64,000 nucleotides of DNA from G963667675 sp964291545 (GCA_964291545.2 OZ219861.1:1054001-1118000); one strand, 5' to 3'; positions 38,530 to 48,643 are shown, numbered from the stretch's first letter. The notes: generated by a model not told the origin, from the sequence alone. Translations and numbers: made by a program.

Positions 38530-41500
38530 TTAAAGAGCCTCCAGCGGTTGGTACAGGTCGGTCTCATCGGGAATCCCCTGGGTCAAAGACGGCCGTTCGT
38601 CCTCGTTCAGCAGCTCCACCGACAGCCCCAGGCTCTGGAGCTCTTTGAGGAGCACGTTGAACGATTCGGGCACGCTCGGTTGGCCAATGGACTCGCCCTT
38701 GACTACCGACTCATAGGTTTTCACCCTGCCCACCACGTCGTCCGACTTCACGGTCAACACCTCTTGGAGGTTGTAGGCGGCGCTGTAGCCCTCCAAGGCC
38801 CACACCTCCATCTCTCCAAAGCGCTGGCCGCCGAATTGTGCTTTCCCGCCCAGGGGCTGCTGGGTAATCATGGAGTATGGCCCCGTGGAGCGGGCGTGGA
38901 TCTTGTCTTCCACCAAGTGGATGAGTTTCAGGATGTAGATGCTGCCGACGGTCACCAGTTGGTCGAATGGCTGCCCGCTGCGGCCGTCGAAAAGCTTGAA
39001 CCTTCCGAAAGTAGGCGGGGCCATCTTCCCCTCCCGGTGAATCTCCAGCACCAGTTCCTGGATTTCCTCGGGAGACAGGCCATCCGGGTCCTTCCCGGCC
39101 TCTTCTTTAAGCCAGATGCGTAGGCACGCCTCCCGCGCCGCTCCCTGGACGGAGTCGTCGAACAGAGCCCCGGTATCCAGGCCCCGTTCGCTCATCCAGG
39201 CGTCCAGCTTGCCCTGGTCGACCTGGGGAGACCCGTCGTCCGGCCCCGGATTGAGCGCGCCGGCCTGCTGGGCGAACCACACCCTTGCCAGGGCGTCCTC
39301 TATCGAGGCGTCCCGCGCTCCGTCGAAGACCGGGGTGTTGGCCCTGAAGTCCAGGTTATGCGCTGCCCAGCCCAGGTGTGTTTCCAGCACCTGGCCCAGG
39401 TTCATTCGGGACGGCACGCCGATGGGGTTCAGTATTACGTCCACGGGAGTCCCGTCGGCCAGGAAAGGCATGTCTTCTTCCGCCAGGATACGGGCGACCA
39501 CGCCCTTGTTCCCGTGACGGCCGGCCATCTTGTCTCCCACCGAGATCTTGCGGGTCTGGGCTATCCACACCCGCACGGCCTCGTTGACCCCGGGGGGAAG
39601 ATCGTCCCGGTTCTCGCGGTTCAGGACTTTGACGTCGATTATCTTGCCCCGCTCTCCGTGGGGCACCCGCAGCGACGTGTCCTTAACGTCCCGAGACTTT
39701 TCGCCGAAGATCGCCCGTAGTAGTTTCTCTTCGGCGGTGAGCTCCGTCTCACCCTTGGGTGTGACTTTACCCACCAGGATATCTCCGGGACCGACCTCGG
39801 CTCCCACGCGGATTATCCCCAACTCGTCCAGGTTGCGCAGGCTTCCCTCGCCAACATTGGGGATGTCCCTGGTGATTTCCTCCGGGCCCAGCTTGGTCTC
39901 CCGGGCTTCCATCTCGTGCTTTTCTATGTGAGTGGAAGTAAAGTAGTCGTCCTTCACCAGCCGTTCGCTGACGATGATGGCGTCCTCGTAGTTGTAGCCC
40001 TCCCACGACATGAAGGCGACTAATACGTTCTGGCCCAGGGCCAGTTCGCCGTGGTCGGTGGAAGAGCTGTCCGCCAGGATATCGCCCTTCTGCACCACGT
40101 CGCCCTTGGACACCACGGGCCGCTGGTCGAAACAGGTGCCCTGGTTGGTGCGGGCGAACTTGATCACCGGGTGGACCGTGTCTTTGCCCTTTTCGTCGGT
40201 AACCACCACCTCTCGGCCGGTCACCGAAGTCACCGACCCGGCAACCTCCGACAGCACCATCTGGCCGCTGTCCCGGGCCACCCGGTTCTCTATTCCGGTC
40301 CCCACCACCGGGGCTTGCGGGCGCAGCAGCGGCACCGCCTGGCGCTGCATGTTGGATCCCATCAGGGCCCGGTTGGCGTCGTCGTGCTCCAGGAACGGGA
40401 TCAGGGCCGCAGACACGCTCATGATTTGCATGGGCGACACGTCGATCAGGTCTACCGCATCCGGGCTCGCCTCGGTGTACGTCTCGCCGACGCGGATTTC
40501 CACCCGGTCGTCGACGAACTGGTTCAGCCGGTCCAGCCGCGAGTTGGCCTGGGCCACCCGGTGGTTTTCCTCCTGGTCGGCGGAAAGATAGAGCACGTCG
40601 CTATCCCCGTCGGCCACAAAGGGCCTTACCTGTATTTTCGTGCCCTTGGGCAACTCGTTGATCTCGGCGGCCCGTTTCCGGCTGATTGTCTTCCCCTTGC
40701 GCACCAGCACCCGGCCCGACTTGTCCTTGACCTCCTCGGTTACCGTGCGTCCCGCCAAGTCCGGCGAGTTCGCCGGCAGGGTCTTGTGGACGCGGCGGTA
40801 GGGCGACTCTATGAAGCCGTAGGAATTGATGCGGGCATAGGACGCCAGCGAACTGAGCAGGCCGATGTTTGGCCCTTCCGGCGTTTCTATTGGGCAGATG
40901 CGGCCGTAGTGGGAAAAGTGCACGTCGCGCACGTCGAATCCGGCCCGCTCCCTGGAAAGCCCTCCGGGCCCCAGCGCCGACAGTCGGCGTTTATGCGTCA
41001 ACTCGGCCAACGGATTGGTCTGGTCCATGAACTGGGACAGCTGGGAACCCCCGAAGAACTCCCTTACCGCCGCGACTACGGGGCGAATGTTCACCAGGCC
41101 CTGCGGCGCCGCAGTCTCCGGGTCCACCAGCGTCATCTTCTCTTTGACCATGCGCTCCATGCGCAGCAGGCCCACCCTTACCTGGTTCTGCACCAGTTCG
41201 CCCACGGCCCGGATGCGCCGGTTGCCCAGGTGGTCGATGTCGTCCGGAGCGCCCTCTCCCTGGTTGATGCGTATCATGGTGCGGATTACCGCCACCACGT
41301 CGTCCAGGCTCAACGTCATCAGGTCGGCGTTATCGGTCTGGTCCAGGCGGCGGTTCAGCTTGTAGCGCCCCACCCGGCCCAGGTCATAGCGTCGCGGGCT
41401 GAAGAACAGGCTCCGTATCAAGTTGCGGGAGTTCTCCAGGCTGGGAGGCTCGCCTGGCCGGAGGCGGCGATAGAACTCTATCTGGGCGTCGGCAATGCGC

Positions 41501-42306
41501 TTGGCCAGCTCCGAGTCGTACTCGTCGTCGGGCCGCAGCCACTCCCACAGCGAGCGCAGGTCGTCGTTCCGGTAGGTCAGGTCCCTGGTATCGCTGGCGG
41601 GGTCGCGCTCCAGGGTGGTCTTGATGTATCGATGGTTCTCGTCGGTGTCCACTTCCTTGAACAGGCCCAGGATCTCCTCGTCCGCGGCTACGCCAAGGGC
41701 CCGGAGAAACGTCGTTGCCGACACCTTGCGCTTCCGGTCGACCTTCACCGACAGCACGTCCTTGTTGCTGGTTTCGAATTCCAGCCAGGCGCCCCGGGAC
41801 GGGATCAGCTTGGCAAAGCACAGGTTACGGTCGCTGACCAGGTTCTTTTCGTGGACAAAGTAGATGCCTGGAGACCGCACCAGCTGGCTGACCACCACCC
41901 GTTCGGCGCCGTTGATGATGAACGTGCCGTTGGGAGTCATCATGGGGATGTCCCCCATGAATATGTCCTGCTCCTTGATTTCCCCCGTGTCCTTCATTTT
42001 CAATTGGGTGGTCACGTACAGGGGCATCGAGTAGGTGGTCTCCCGCTCTTTGCTCTCCTGGGGGGAATACTTGGGCTCCCGGAAAGTGTGGCCCTCGAAG
42101 TGAAGCTCGTACTTCTTGCCGGTGTAGTCCTCGATGGGGGAGATTTCGTGAAATACTTCGTCCAGGGCCTCGGTCTTGAACCACTCATAGGAATTGAGCT
42201 GGGTCTGGATGAGGTTGGGAACGTCCAATACCTGGAGAATTCGGGAATAGGACTTGATGTCGGGCAAACCAATAGGATGCCCCTTCTTGGCGGGAGACAA
42301 ATCCAT
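38530..42306 (-). CDS. rpoB: DNA-directed RNA polymerase subunit beta
   Basis: 1258 residues. The rifampicin-pocket cluster I is wild-type-like: GGSQLSQFMDQTNPLAELTH then KRRLSALGPGGLSRERAGF. Other hallmarks are YGRICPIETPEGPNIGL, GQNVLVAFMSWEGYNYEDA, KVTPKGETELTAEEKLLRAI, KMAGRHGNKGVVA and GGKAQFGGQRFGEMEVWAL. The start is ATG at 42306 with AGGAG about 9 bases before it. Rifampicin sensitivity is expected from the pocket (inference). First gene of rpoB-rpoC-pyrD, under the promoter at 42443-42470. Confidence 0.98.
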   Translation of the reverse strand: MDLSPAKKGHPIGLPDIKSYSRILQVLDVPNLIQTQLNSYEWFKTEALDEVFHEISPIEDYTGKKYELHFEGHTFREPKYSPQESKERETTYSMPLYVTTQLKMKDTGEIKEQDIFMGDIPMMTPNGTFIINGAERVVVSQLVRSPGIYFVHEKNLVSDRNLCFAKLIPSRGAWLEFETSNKDVLSVKVDRKRKVSATTFLRALGVAADEEILGLFKEVDTDENHRYIKTTLERDPASDTRDLTYRNDDLRSLWEWLRPDDEYDSELAKRIADAQIEFYRRLRPGEPPSLENSRNLIRSLFFSPRRYDLGRVGRYKLNRRLDQTDNADLMTLSLDDVVAVIRTMIRINQGEGAPDDIDHLGNRRIRAVGELVQNQVRVGLLRMERMVKEKMTLVDPETAAPQGLVNIRPVVAAVREFFGGSQLSQFMDQTNPLAELTHKRRLSALGPGGLSRERAGFDVRDVHFSHYGRICPIETPEGPNIGLLSSLASYARINSYGFIESPYRRVHKTLPANSPDLAGRTVTEEVKDKSGRVLVRKGKTISRKRAAEINELPKGTKIQVRPFVADGDSDVLYLSADQEENHRVAQANSRLDRLNQFVDDRVEIRVGETYTEASPDAVDLIDVSPMQIMSVSAALIPFLEHDDANRALMGSNMQRQAVPLLRPQAPVVGTGIENRVARDSGQMVLSEVAGSVTSVTGREVVVTDEKGKDTVHPVIKFARTNQGTCFDQRPVVSKGDVVQKGDILADSSSTDHGELALGQNVLVAFMSWEGYNYEDAIIVSERLVKDDYFTSTHIEKHEMEARETKLGPEEITRDIPNVGEGSLRNLDELGIIRVGAEVGPGDILVGKVTPKGETELTAEEKLLRAIFGEKSRDVKDTSLRVPHGERGKIIDVKVLNRENRDDLPPGVNEAVRVWIAQTRKISVGDKMAGRHGNKGVVARILAEEDMPFLADGTPVDVILNPIGVPSRMNLGQVLETHLGWAAHNLDFRANTPVFDGARDASIEDALARVWFAQQAGALNPGPDDGSPQVDQGKLDAWMSERGLDTGALFDDSVQGAAREACLRIWLKEEAGKDPDGLSPEEIQELVLEIHREGKMAPPTFGRFKLFDGRSGQPFDQLVTVGSIYILKLIHLVEDKIHARSTGPYSMITQQPLGGKAQFGGQRFGEMEVWALEGYSAAYNLQEVLTVKSDDVVGRVKTYESVVKGESIGQPSVPESFNVLLKELQSLGLSVELLNEDERPSLTQGIPDETDLYQPLEAL

Positions 42307-42442
42307 CTAGCTAGCTCCTTAGGGCAAGTTGCTGAGAGGGGAAGGAAACCCGGAATTACGGCAGAAAAGAGGCAAAAATAGTCCGAGGTCGTTCAAGGGG
42401 GTGCTAGAAATCGTAACTGGTGGCATATACTAGCAAACGGTC

Positions 42443-42470
42443 ATTATACACCACACGGAAACTTTGTCAA
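42443..42470 (-). promoter_or_regulatory. Strong sigma-A promoter of rpoB-rpoC-pyrD
   Basis: Minus strand: perfect TTGACA (42470-42465), a 16-bp spacer and perfect TATAAT (42448-42443). The transcript start should lie near 42436, leaving a leader of ~130 bases before rpoB. The remaining part of the 42307-42606 gap shows only a TACAAT at 42540 toward tRNA-Lys, without a well-placed -35. Confidence 0.82.
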
Positions 42471-42606
42471 GGGAATTCGTTGCCCATTTCACAATACTAG
42501 TAGACCAGGCGCAGCCGGCCTTGGACCGCCTCCGAATGATACAATAAGGGTTCTCTAAAGCTGGCGCAGGGCTGGATAAGGCCCCAGCCAATCGCTCCCG
42601 CATCAC

Positions 42607-42683
42607 GGGCCGTTAGCTCAGTTAGGCAGAGCACCGGACTTTTAATCCGGGTGTCGTGGGTTCGATTCCCACACGGCCCACCA
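42607..42683 (+). tRNA. tRNA-Lys (UUU)
   Basis: Acceptor GGGCCGT pairs with ACGGCCC. The D arm is GCTC...GAGC. The anticodon stem is CCGGA/TCCGG with loop CTTTTAA, giving anticodon TTT. The T-arm is GTGGG TTCGATT CCCAC. Discriminator A, then an encoded CCA (42681-42683). It is immediately followed by the array of secreted repeat proteins. Confidence 0.96.
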
Positions 42684-42739
42684 CGACGTAGCTGCCCGCG
42701 GACTCCTCGCCGAACAGGCGCGCAGCACCGGCAGGTCTC

Positions 42740-44203
42740 TCACATGCCGCCTGCGTGGTCGACTTTGGCCTGCTTGACCTCCGACCAGGCGATGGGGTTG
42801 ATGCCGTTGTCGGAGGCCACCTGCACGTCGAACGTGCCGTCCGCCGGGATAGAGACCGAGTAGCCGGTGGTGGACGTCTGGAGGGGGCGGCTCCACTCCG
42901 CCTCCGGGGTCTGGTCTGCCTTACGCCATCGCACTTGGTACCACATGGTGGGGCTCCCGTCCTCAACGGCGTCCCAACTCACGCGTATTGCGCGATGGAC
43001 CCCGGTTCCCGGCTGGGTTGCCGTCAGGATCAGCCCCGTCGGCGCCGGCGCGGGACTCAGCGTCGTCACCTGCACCTCGTCGCTGGACCGGCTGCTGACA
43101 GCCCTGGTGCGCTCTGTGAGAGGTCCGCTGAGCTCCAACAGGTGCGCCCGGACTTCGTAGTCCGTGCCCTTGGCCAACCCGCTGATCGTGATGGTCTTGA
43201 AGGTGCGGGTGAACGAGGTGGCGCTGGCGCCGGACGGAAGTGTGTTGCTCACGGCGGGATCCGGCCAATCGTCGGTTGTCGACTCCCGCACCTGGACTCG
43301 CATGTCCTGGTTGACCGAGGGCGTGTCCGTCAGCTTTATCGTGATGATGGGCCCGCCGTAACGCGCCCCTCGAGTCACCGAGACCGCCGGCGCAGCGAGC
43401 AGCCCGCGGGTCACCTCTACCGTGTAGGTGGTGGTCCTGCCGTACCTGGTCCACTGAACTTCTATGATGTTCTCGCCGTCCGCGAGGGTGATCGGCTGGC
43501 TCAGCCCGTTGCCGTACGCAATAACGTTGACGTCTTCCAGCGAACCCTGCGGACCTATCTTCATGACGCCTCTGTCCACTCCCCCTGTGACGAAGACCGT
43601 TACATCCTCTATGTCCGGATTCGCCTGGGCCTCGTATTCGTAGGTGAGACCATCGAAGCGCGGGGTCATGAGCAGCTGCGGGAGCCGGCCGAAGTCGGAG
43701 TCCTCCCCGAGGTCGGAGCCGTGATAGACGCGCAGGCCGGTCAGGATCGGGTAGTCGTCGTCGGAAAGGGTGAGTGTGACGCCCTTCACGGTGATGCCCT
43801 GCACGTTGACGGTTGCGTTCAGGACGATCAGCTTGTCCGGCCCGACACTGTTGTCGTCCAGGATGGTGATGTCCGCCGTGCCTGAGGTCTGGCCCTCGGT
43901 GATGGTGAAAGCGGCCGGCAGCGTGAAGTCAAGGCCGGCCCTGGCGCGTCCGGCGATGGGCCTTGTTGACTTCAGCGTCACCCGCACTCCGCCGGCGGGG
44001 GCAGGCTGGTCCAGGGTGGCGGTTACGGTCACGGCGCCCGCGTCCTCGCTCACCGTCGCGCCGGGTGCGGTGAGAGTGAGCGTGGTGGGGGACTGCGCCG
44101 CGGCGGAGGGGATGTGGAGCAGGGAGACCGCCACCACGACCGCAAACGCGGAAACAACTGCTATCCCGAGTATGCTGATGCGCTTGCGGCGTATGGTTTG
44201 CAT
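42740..44203 (-). CDS. Secreted Calx-beta/FN3 multidomain protein ending in GGM
   Basis: 487 residues. Signal peptide with basic N-terminus (QTIRRKR), long hydrophobic core and probable cleavage near PSAAAQS (~37). Then a Calx-beta-like domain (~40-150: GATVSEDAGAVTVTATLD ... GTADITILDD), a cadherin-like beta-sandwich module (~150-270, ending ENIIEVQWTRYG-type strands), and two FN3-like domains (~275-390, 390-480) with W..V.W...V.YQVRW patterns. The last residues are HAGGM. There is no anchor, LPXTG or C-terminal membrane helix. The likely role is surface or extracellular matrix adhesion (inference). Last gene of the minus-strand array, beside tRNA-Lys. Confidence 0.8.
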   Translation of the reverse strand: MQTIRRKRISILGIAVVSAFAVVVAVSLLHIPSAAAQSPTTLTLTAPGATVSEDAGAVTVTATLDQPAPAGGVRVTLKSTRPIAGRARAGLDFTLPAAFTITEGQTSGTADITILDDNSVGPDKLIVLNATVNVQGITVKGVTLTLSDDDYPILTGLRVYHGSDLGEDSDFGRLPQLLMTPRFDGLTYEYEAQANPDIEDVTVFVTGGVDRGVMKIGPQGSLEDVNVIAYGNGLSQPITLADGENIIEVQWTRYGRTTTYTVEVTRGLLAAPAVSVTRGARYGGPIITIKLTDTPSVNQDMRVQVRESTTDDWPDPAVSNTLPSGASATSFTRTFKTITISGLAKGTDYEVRAHLLELSGPLTERTRAVSSRSSDEVQVTTLSPAPAPTGLILTATQPGTGVHRAIRVSWDAVEDGSPTMWYQVRWRKADQTPEAEWSRPLQTSTTGYSVSIPADGTFDVQVASDNGINPIAWSEVKQAKVDHAGGM

Positions 44204-44232
44204 GGTTCCTGCCCTACTCGTAAGAGGACGGC

Positions 44233-46374
44233 CTAGAGTCCGCCAGGCTTTCCGGCGGCGTAGATTGTTGTGACCAGGGCGGCGCGGTTGCCATTCTCAT
44301 CCTCGGCGCGGAATTGGACGGGCCATGGCTTTTGCGCCCATGCCGCCGGCGTTCCGCCAAGCTTCCGGGTGGCGGCGTCGAAGGTGATGCCGGTGAGAGC
44401 GCTGTTCATATCGTTCTTGTCCTCTCTGACTTCTGCCAGAGGCTCCCCCGAGTTGTTGTCAATCAGGGAGTACGTGATCGTCCCGGTGCCGCCCTGGGCC
44501 TCCGGGAAGGTGACCAGCCCGTTGTTGTCGAGAAGATTCTTTTCTACCCAAGTGGTATTGGCGTTATCCCACCAGATGATCCCGGAGTTAATCAAGCGAG
44601 TGGCCTCCTCGCTAAAGACCACGGGCGGGTTGGCGTTGACGGTCACCTCGAAGGTGAGGGAACCGGTGTAGGTGCTGGTGGTAAGGTCGTCGAAAGTCCC
44701 GTCGCCATTCGGGTCCACTTGGACGGTGATGGCGGCGGTGTAGGTGACGGTGGCCGCGCTTGTGGTGACCGTCGTCGGCGTGCCGAATATCACGCGGTCA
44801 TGCCCCACGGTGAGTCCTGCCGGCGTGCCGGTGGCCGAGTAACTCCACTTGTAATTGACGATGTTTGCCGGAGGGTTGGAGAGGGTGGCTTCCGGCAGCC
44901 TGGGCAGCGCCTCGTGCTCTTCGGCGGAGAAGGCCTGGGCCACCGGGATGCCTACGATGTAGGTCTGGTTGGCGATCGAGGTGGGGTCGAAGGTGACGGA
45001 GGGAGTGGTCCCGCGGCTCACGGTGAGCGTATAGGTCTCGATCACGGGGATCGGATCGTCTTCCTCGTCCAAATCGTGGGCCGGGCTGTTGCCGGATGTG
45101 ACCTTGACCGTGATGGTGTTGATGCCCGCGTCTAGGTCGGCCGTCCCGGTGTGTAAGCGGCCCGAGGAATGGCCGGAGGTGAAGTCGAGGCTCCCCGCCG
45201 TGCCGTTCACTGTCATTTCAATATCATCGTAGTTCAGGTGCTCCGGGATTACCGCCAGGTCCACTGCGGTAACGCTGTCCGCCACGGTTGCCGTGTAGGT
45301 CACGGCGTCGGTGGTGAAGGCCGGCGAGAGGGTGACGGGCGTGGCCGGGTCGCCGTGGCTCACATCCAGGGAGTGGAGCCCGGCGGTGTACTTGCAGGCC
45401 GTCGCGCCGTCGGCCTCGGCAGCGGAGCCGGCCGGACAGATGGTGAGGATCACCGTGAGTTCATCGTGGTTGTCTTCGGTGTTGTCGTCTCCGTCAGGGC
45501 CGCCCTCGCCGGAGCCGTCCCAGACGTGATAGTCCATGCGGCGGTTCGAGCCCAGGGTCGTCACACCGTTGGCGTCCAATCCCGTGGGACTGCCGGACAG
45601 GATGCGGGTGGCCGCGTCGAAGGTGAGGCCCCCGGGCATCGTCCGTCCCACGGCCCTCTTGTAGAACCGCTCCGGGCCGCCAAGGGCATAGGTGTAGTCG
45701 CCGTCGCCGGTACCGACGACGGCTGCGGGAAACTGGATGCTGATGGTTGCGCCCACCTCCAGGTAGAGCTGGATCCGGTTCGATATGGGCGCGTAGCCGA
45801 TCGCGGAACGGTAATTGGCAGGATCGCCGGGCTGTGGACCGAAACGCACCGGGTCATGGATCGTGACGGTGGACACGTTGTCCCCCGTGGAGGCCGGGGA
45901 CCAGCCGGTCGTGCTGGCCGTGACGGTGACCGAGAATGTCTCCGCACCCTCCTCGGACGTGTCCTTCGCCGCCGCCACCGCAAAGGTGCCGGTGGTCTGG
46001 CCCTGGGCGATGGTAAGGGCGCTCGCCACGGACTGCACGTCGGCGGCGGCGGCCTTGCCCGCCGCGGGGGTGTCGTAGGAGGCGGCCGCGCTGAGCTCCA
46101 CGCCGCCGGTTGGGGCCGCGGCGCTCAGCGTGACGGTGATGTCGGCTGAGCCGCCCTCGACGACCGTGATGTCCGACACGGTAAAGGTGCCTCCCGACTG
46201 CGCGGCGGCGTGATGTGGGCCGGACGCAAAGAAGACCGCCATCAGCGCGATGGCCGCGAGGAGGAACGGGGTGCGGCGTAGGGCTAGACCAGGACTGAGG
46301 CCCGGTGAGATCTGGGTAACGGCGAGGGCGGCTGCCCTCAGTCCCGGTAGTGTGCCGGCTCCGTATACAGACAT
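44233..46374 (-). CDS. Secreted Calx-beta/cadherin-like/He_PIG protein ending in GGL
   Basis: 713 residues. A ~32-residue N-region precedes LRRTPFLLAAIALMAVFF and cleavage near HAAAQS (~60). The modules are: Calx-beta-like (~65-170: FTVSDITVVEGGSADITVTL); a putative Ig (He_PIG-like) domain (~185-290) with GLTFDAATRILSGSPTG; a cadherin-like beta-sandwich (~345-450) with TYTATVADSVTAVDL; then two further He_PIG-like domains ending with GITFDAATRKLGGTPAAWA. The terminal residues are KPGGL. RBS AGGAGG precedes the ATG at 46374. The 'F/SFDAATR.L.GTP' phrase recurs in the neighbours, showing shared modules. Confidence 0.8.
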   Translation of the reverse strand: MSVYGAGTLPGLRAAALAVTQISPGLSPGLALRRTPFLLAAIALMAVFFASGPHHAAAQSGGTFTVSDITVVEGGSADITVTLSAAAPTGGVELSAAASYDTPAAGKAAAADVQSVASALTIAQGQTTGTFAVAAAKDTSEEGAETFSVTVTASTTGWSPASTGDNVSTVTIHDPVRFGPQPGDPANYRSAIGYAPISNRIQLYLEVGATISIQFPAAVVGTGDGDYTYALGGPERFYKRAVGRTMPGGLTFDAATRILSGSPTGLDANGVTTLGSNRRMDYHVWDGSGEGGPDGDDNTEDNHDELTVILTICPAGSAAEADGATACKYTAGLHSLDVSHGDPATPVTLSPAFTTDAVTYTATVADSVTAVDLAVIPEHLNYDDIEMTVNGTAGSLDFTSGHSSGRLHTGTADLDAGINTITVKVTSGNSPAHDLDEEDDPIPVIETYTLTVSRGTTPSVTFDPTSIANQTYIVGIPVAQAFSAEEHEALPRLPEATLSNPPANIVNYKWSYSATGTPAGLTVGHDRVIFGTPTTVTTSAATVTYTAAITVQVDPNGDGTFDDLTTSTYTGSLTFEVTVNANPPVVFSEEATRLINSGIIWWDNANTTWVEKNLLDNNGLVTFPEAQGGTGTITYSLIDNNSGEPLAEVREDKNDMNSALTGITFDAATRKLGGTPAAWAQKPWPVQFRAEDENGNRAALVTTIYAAGKPGGL

Positions 46375-46434
46375 CAGTTACCTCCTGTCGCCCCGGTTCC
46401 CCCAGGGCGGATCTTCGTGTCCAATGACTACCTG

Positions 46435-48576
46435 CTACACTCCTCCCGGCTGTACGGTGAAGCCGACCTCAGACGCCCAGGGGCCAACGCCGTCCGCGTT
46501 CCTGGCGGCGACGCGCACCTTGTAGTCCCCCACTTCGAGCCCCCCAACGTTGACCCACGCCCGGGTACCATCACTCGCGAATGACATGAACGTTTCAGGA
46601 GGCAAGGAGTTGTACGGCTTGTCCGGGTAGCTTCCTCCATCGACCTTGACCTGGACCACGTAGGCGGTGGCTCCCGACAGAGGGTCCCACCCCACGATGA
46701 CTGTATAGCCGTCATCGTCGCCGGAGGACTCCTGGGAGGCTGACACGGAGCCCGGCGCCGACGTGGGGGCGGTCGGTCCGTTGACAACGTTGATGGTAAA
46801 TGTCTTGCTGGCGCTCACCCCGTTGAAGTCCGTTACCGTGTAGGTCAGCTCCGTACTGCCCGGCAGCGTGGGTGTGCCGGAGATGACGTGTTCCCCGCCG
46901 TTGTAGGAGAGGCCTTCGAGATCCGGCGACAGGTCCCTGGAGGGCTCCAGGTCGTACTGCAGCCTGGGCTCCTCCCTCAGCGTCCCGCCCGTCGCCTTGG
47001 GCAGCGTGATGGAGGCCTCTACTCCCACGGTGAGGCTCTTGTCTTCTATCTCCGGCAGAGACGGGGCGTCATTCACGGTGATGTTGACGCGGCCATACGC
47101 CCGCGCGCCGTTCTCGTCCACGGCCCAGTAGTCCACGCTGTAGAAAGCTGCTGTGGAGGGGGCGCTCGTGCCGGTGTCGCTGGTGAGGACGCGTGTGGCG
47201 GCGTCGAAGGAGAAGCCGGGGGCGTCATCGTTGATGGTCTTCGTTACGATGGAGCCTCCTTCGCTCACAACGTAGACGAGGCGATAGGTCAGGTCGCCGT
47301 GTCCGCCCGTCGCCTCCGGCAGCGTCGCGTTGATGCTCGCCGATTGACCGATGGTGTACTCGAAGCTGATCCTGTTGTTTTCCCCAAACGCGTCTTCAGC
47401 GAACGCCACCGGCGGGGCGACCGTCACATCAAAGGTGAGGGATGCCGTGCTGCCGATGGAGCCTTCGGCCGTGTAGGTGACCGTGACCGGATTGCTGTCG
47501 GCCGCCTCCGGTGTGCCCACTATATAGCGGTCCTGGCTCAGGTAGAGTCCCGCGGGCAGGCCCGTGGCGGTATAGGTCACGTCGTAGTGGTCGGTGGTGT
47601 CCGCCGGGAGAGGGCCGCGTTCTGTCTCATGGCCTGCCGTGAAGTGCATGTCCGGGACTGTGACGCCACCGAAGCTGACGGGATCGAACTGGAAGACCCG
47701 TACGGTGTAGGTCTTGGTGTTCGTACTGTCGTTCACCGCAGTCAGCGTCAGGTAGACTTCGTGGGGGACAGTTGCGTCAGCCTTGACGGGGATGTCGATT
47801 GCAGAACTGATGTAGCCGCTGCGCACAGTTGTGGGCGCGCCATCCTTCCCCACCTTCACCGCGATGTTTACCTCGAAGTGCGACGTGGCGGTGGGTTTGA
47901 CCGTTATGCTGGTGACCTCCTTGAGCACCAGGGCTACGTAGTAGGAATAGTCGTTGCTGAACGGGGCATTCAAACCCACCGGCGCGGTACTGCTGGTGGT
48001 GGCGTTGAAGAGCTCAAGATTGGAGAGGGTGACGTCGGTGGCCAGGGGTGAGCCCTCGGCTGAACTGGACCACTCACCGAGTTGATGGATCTGATTCTGG
48101 GTTTGTCTGCTATACGTCGTCACCTGGACTTCGTACGTCGTGCCGGGAACGAGAAGGGCAGAATCAAGTTGGCTCTGGAACGTTGTGGTGGAATAGCCGA
48201 GGCGGATTTGAGTGTTGGTCAGGGTATACGAGCAATCATTGTCCTGGGTGCAGCCAGGGTTTCCGTGGATGAGGCCATACCTGACCTGGGAGCTGCCCCT
48301 ATGCCCCTCACCAATCCAGCTTCCCTGCGGCTCTTTGACTCTCCAGCGCAGGACGTACCAGTGCGGCTCTTGGTTACCCTGTGGGATAGCGACCCTGTCC
48401 CACGATACTTTCAACGCACCGGCTTGCCCCGTCACGGTGACGTTGCCCGGAGTGTCTATGGCGTGCGCAGGCTCCGGCGAGGATACGAAGATCAGGAGCG
48501 TTGTGACCACAAGGACGGCGAGAGCGAGCCCGCGCCAAAGGGGTCCGGTCTTGAGTCCAGGGTTACGCAACATCAT
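46435..48576 (-). CDS. Secreted FN3/cadherin-like/He_PIG protein ending in GGV
   Basis: 713 residues. A signal peptide (LALAVLVVTTLLIFV, cleavage near AHA ~39) is followed by an FN3-like domain with a two-Cys insert (GCTQDNDC), a cadherin-like beta-sandwich (~180-310), and three He_PIG-like domains (~310-400, 400-515, 515-625) with phrases TGLPAGLYLSQDRYIVGTPE and GEHVISGTPTLPGS. A last FN3 domain (~635-710) has GYTVIVGWDPLSGATAYVVQV and ends FTVQPGGV. RBS GGGGGAA lies before the ATG at 48576. The equal length to the next gene is coincidental: domain order differs. Confidence 0.8.
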   Translation of the reverse strand: MMLRNPGLKTGPLWRGLALAVLVVTTLLIFVSSPEPAHAIDTPGNVTVTGQAGALKVSWDRVAIPQGNQEPHWYVLRWRVKEPQGSWIGEGHRGSSQVRYGLIHGNPGCTQDNDCSYTLTNTQIRLGYSTTTFQSQLDSALLVPGTTYEVQVTTYSRQTQNQIHQLGEWSSSAEGSPLATDVTLSNLELFNATTSSTAPVGLNAPFSNDYSYYVALVLKEVTSITVKPTATSHFEVNIAVKVGKDGAPTTVRSGYISSAIDIPVKADATVPHEVYLTLTAVNDSTNTKTYTVRVFQFDPVSFGGVTVPDMHFTAGHETERGPLPADTTDHYDVTYTATGLPAGLYLSQDRYIVGTPEAADSNPVTVTYTAEGSIGSTASLTFDVTVAPPVAFAEDAFGENNRISFEYTIGQSASINATLPEATGGHGDLTYRLVYVVSEGGSIVTKTINDDAPGFSFDAATRVLTSDTGTSAPSTAAFYSVDYWAVDENGARAYGRVNITVNDAPSLPEIEDKSLTVGVEASITLPKATGGTLREEPRLQYDLEPSRDLSPDLEGLSYNGGEHVISGTPTLPGSTELTYTVTDFNGVSASKTFTINVVNGPTAPTSAPGSVSASQESSGDDDGYTVIVGWDPLSGATAYVVQVKVDGGSYPDKPYNSLPPETFMSFASDGTRAWVNVGGLEVGDYKVRVAARNADGVGPWASEVGFTVQPGGV

Positions 48577-48643
48577 TTCCCCCTTTCCATCCCGCGTCGT
48601 TGGTCTCTAACGCTGGCCCGTGTACACCGGGTGTCGCGCGCGG

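Noticed and set aside
40051..42381. A 776-residue open frame antisense to rpoB, and a similar 465-residue one antisense to mfd (11518-12915)
   Set aside because: Both lie wholly over certain genes on the other strand. Long antisense frames are common in G+C-rich DNA, and the products have no recognisable domains.
42520..42545. Promoter for tRNA-Lys (TTGGAC ... TACAAT)
   Set aside because: The spacer is only 13 bp, too short for sigma-A; the pair is not called.
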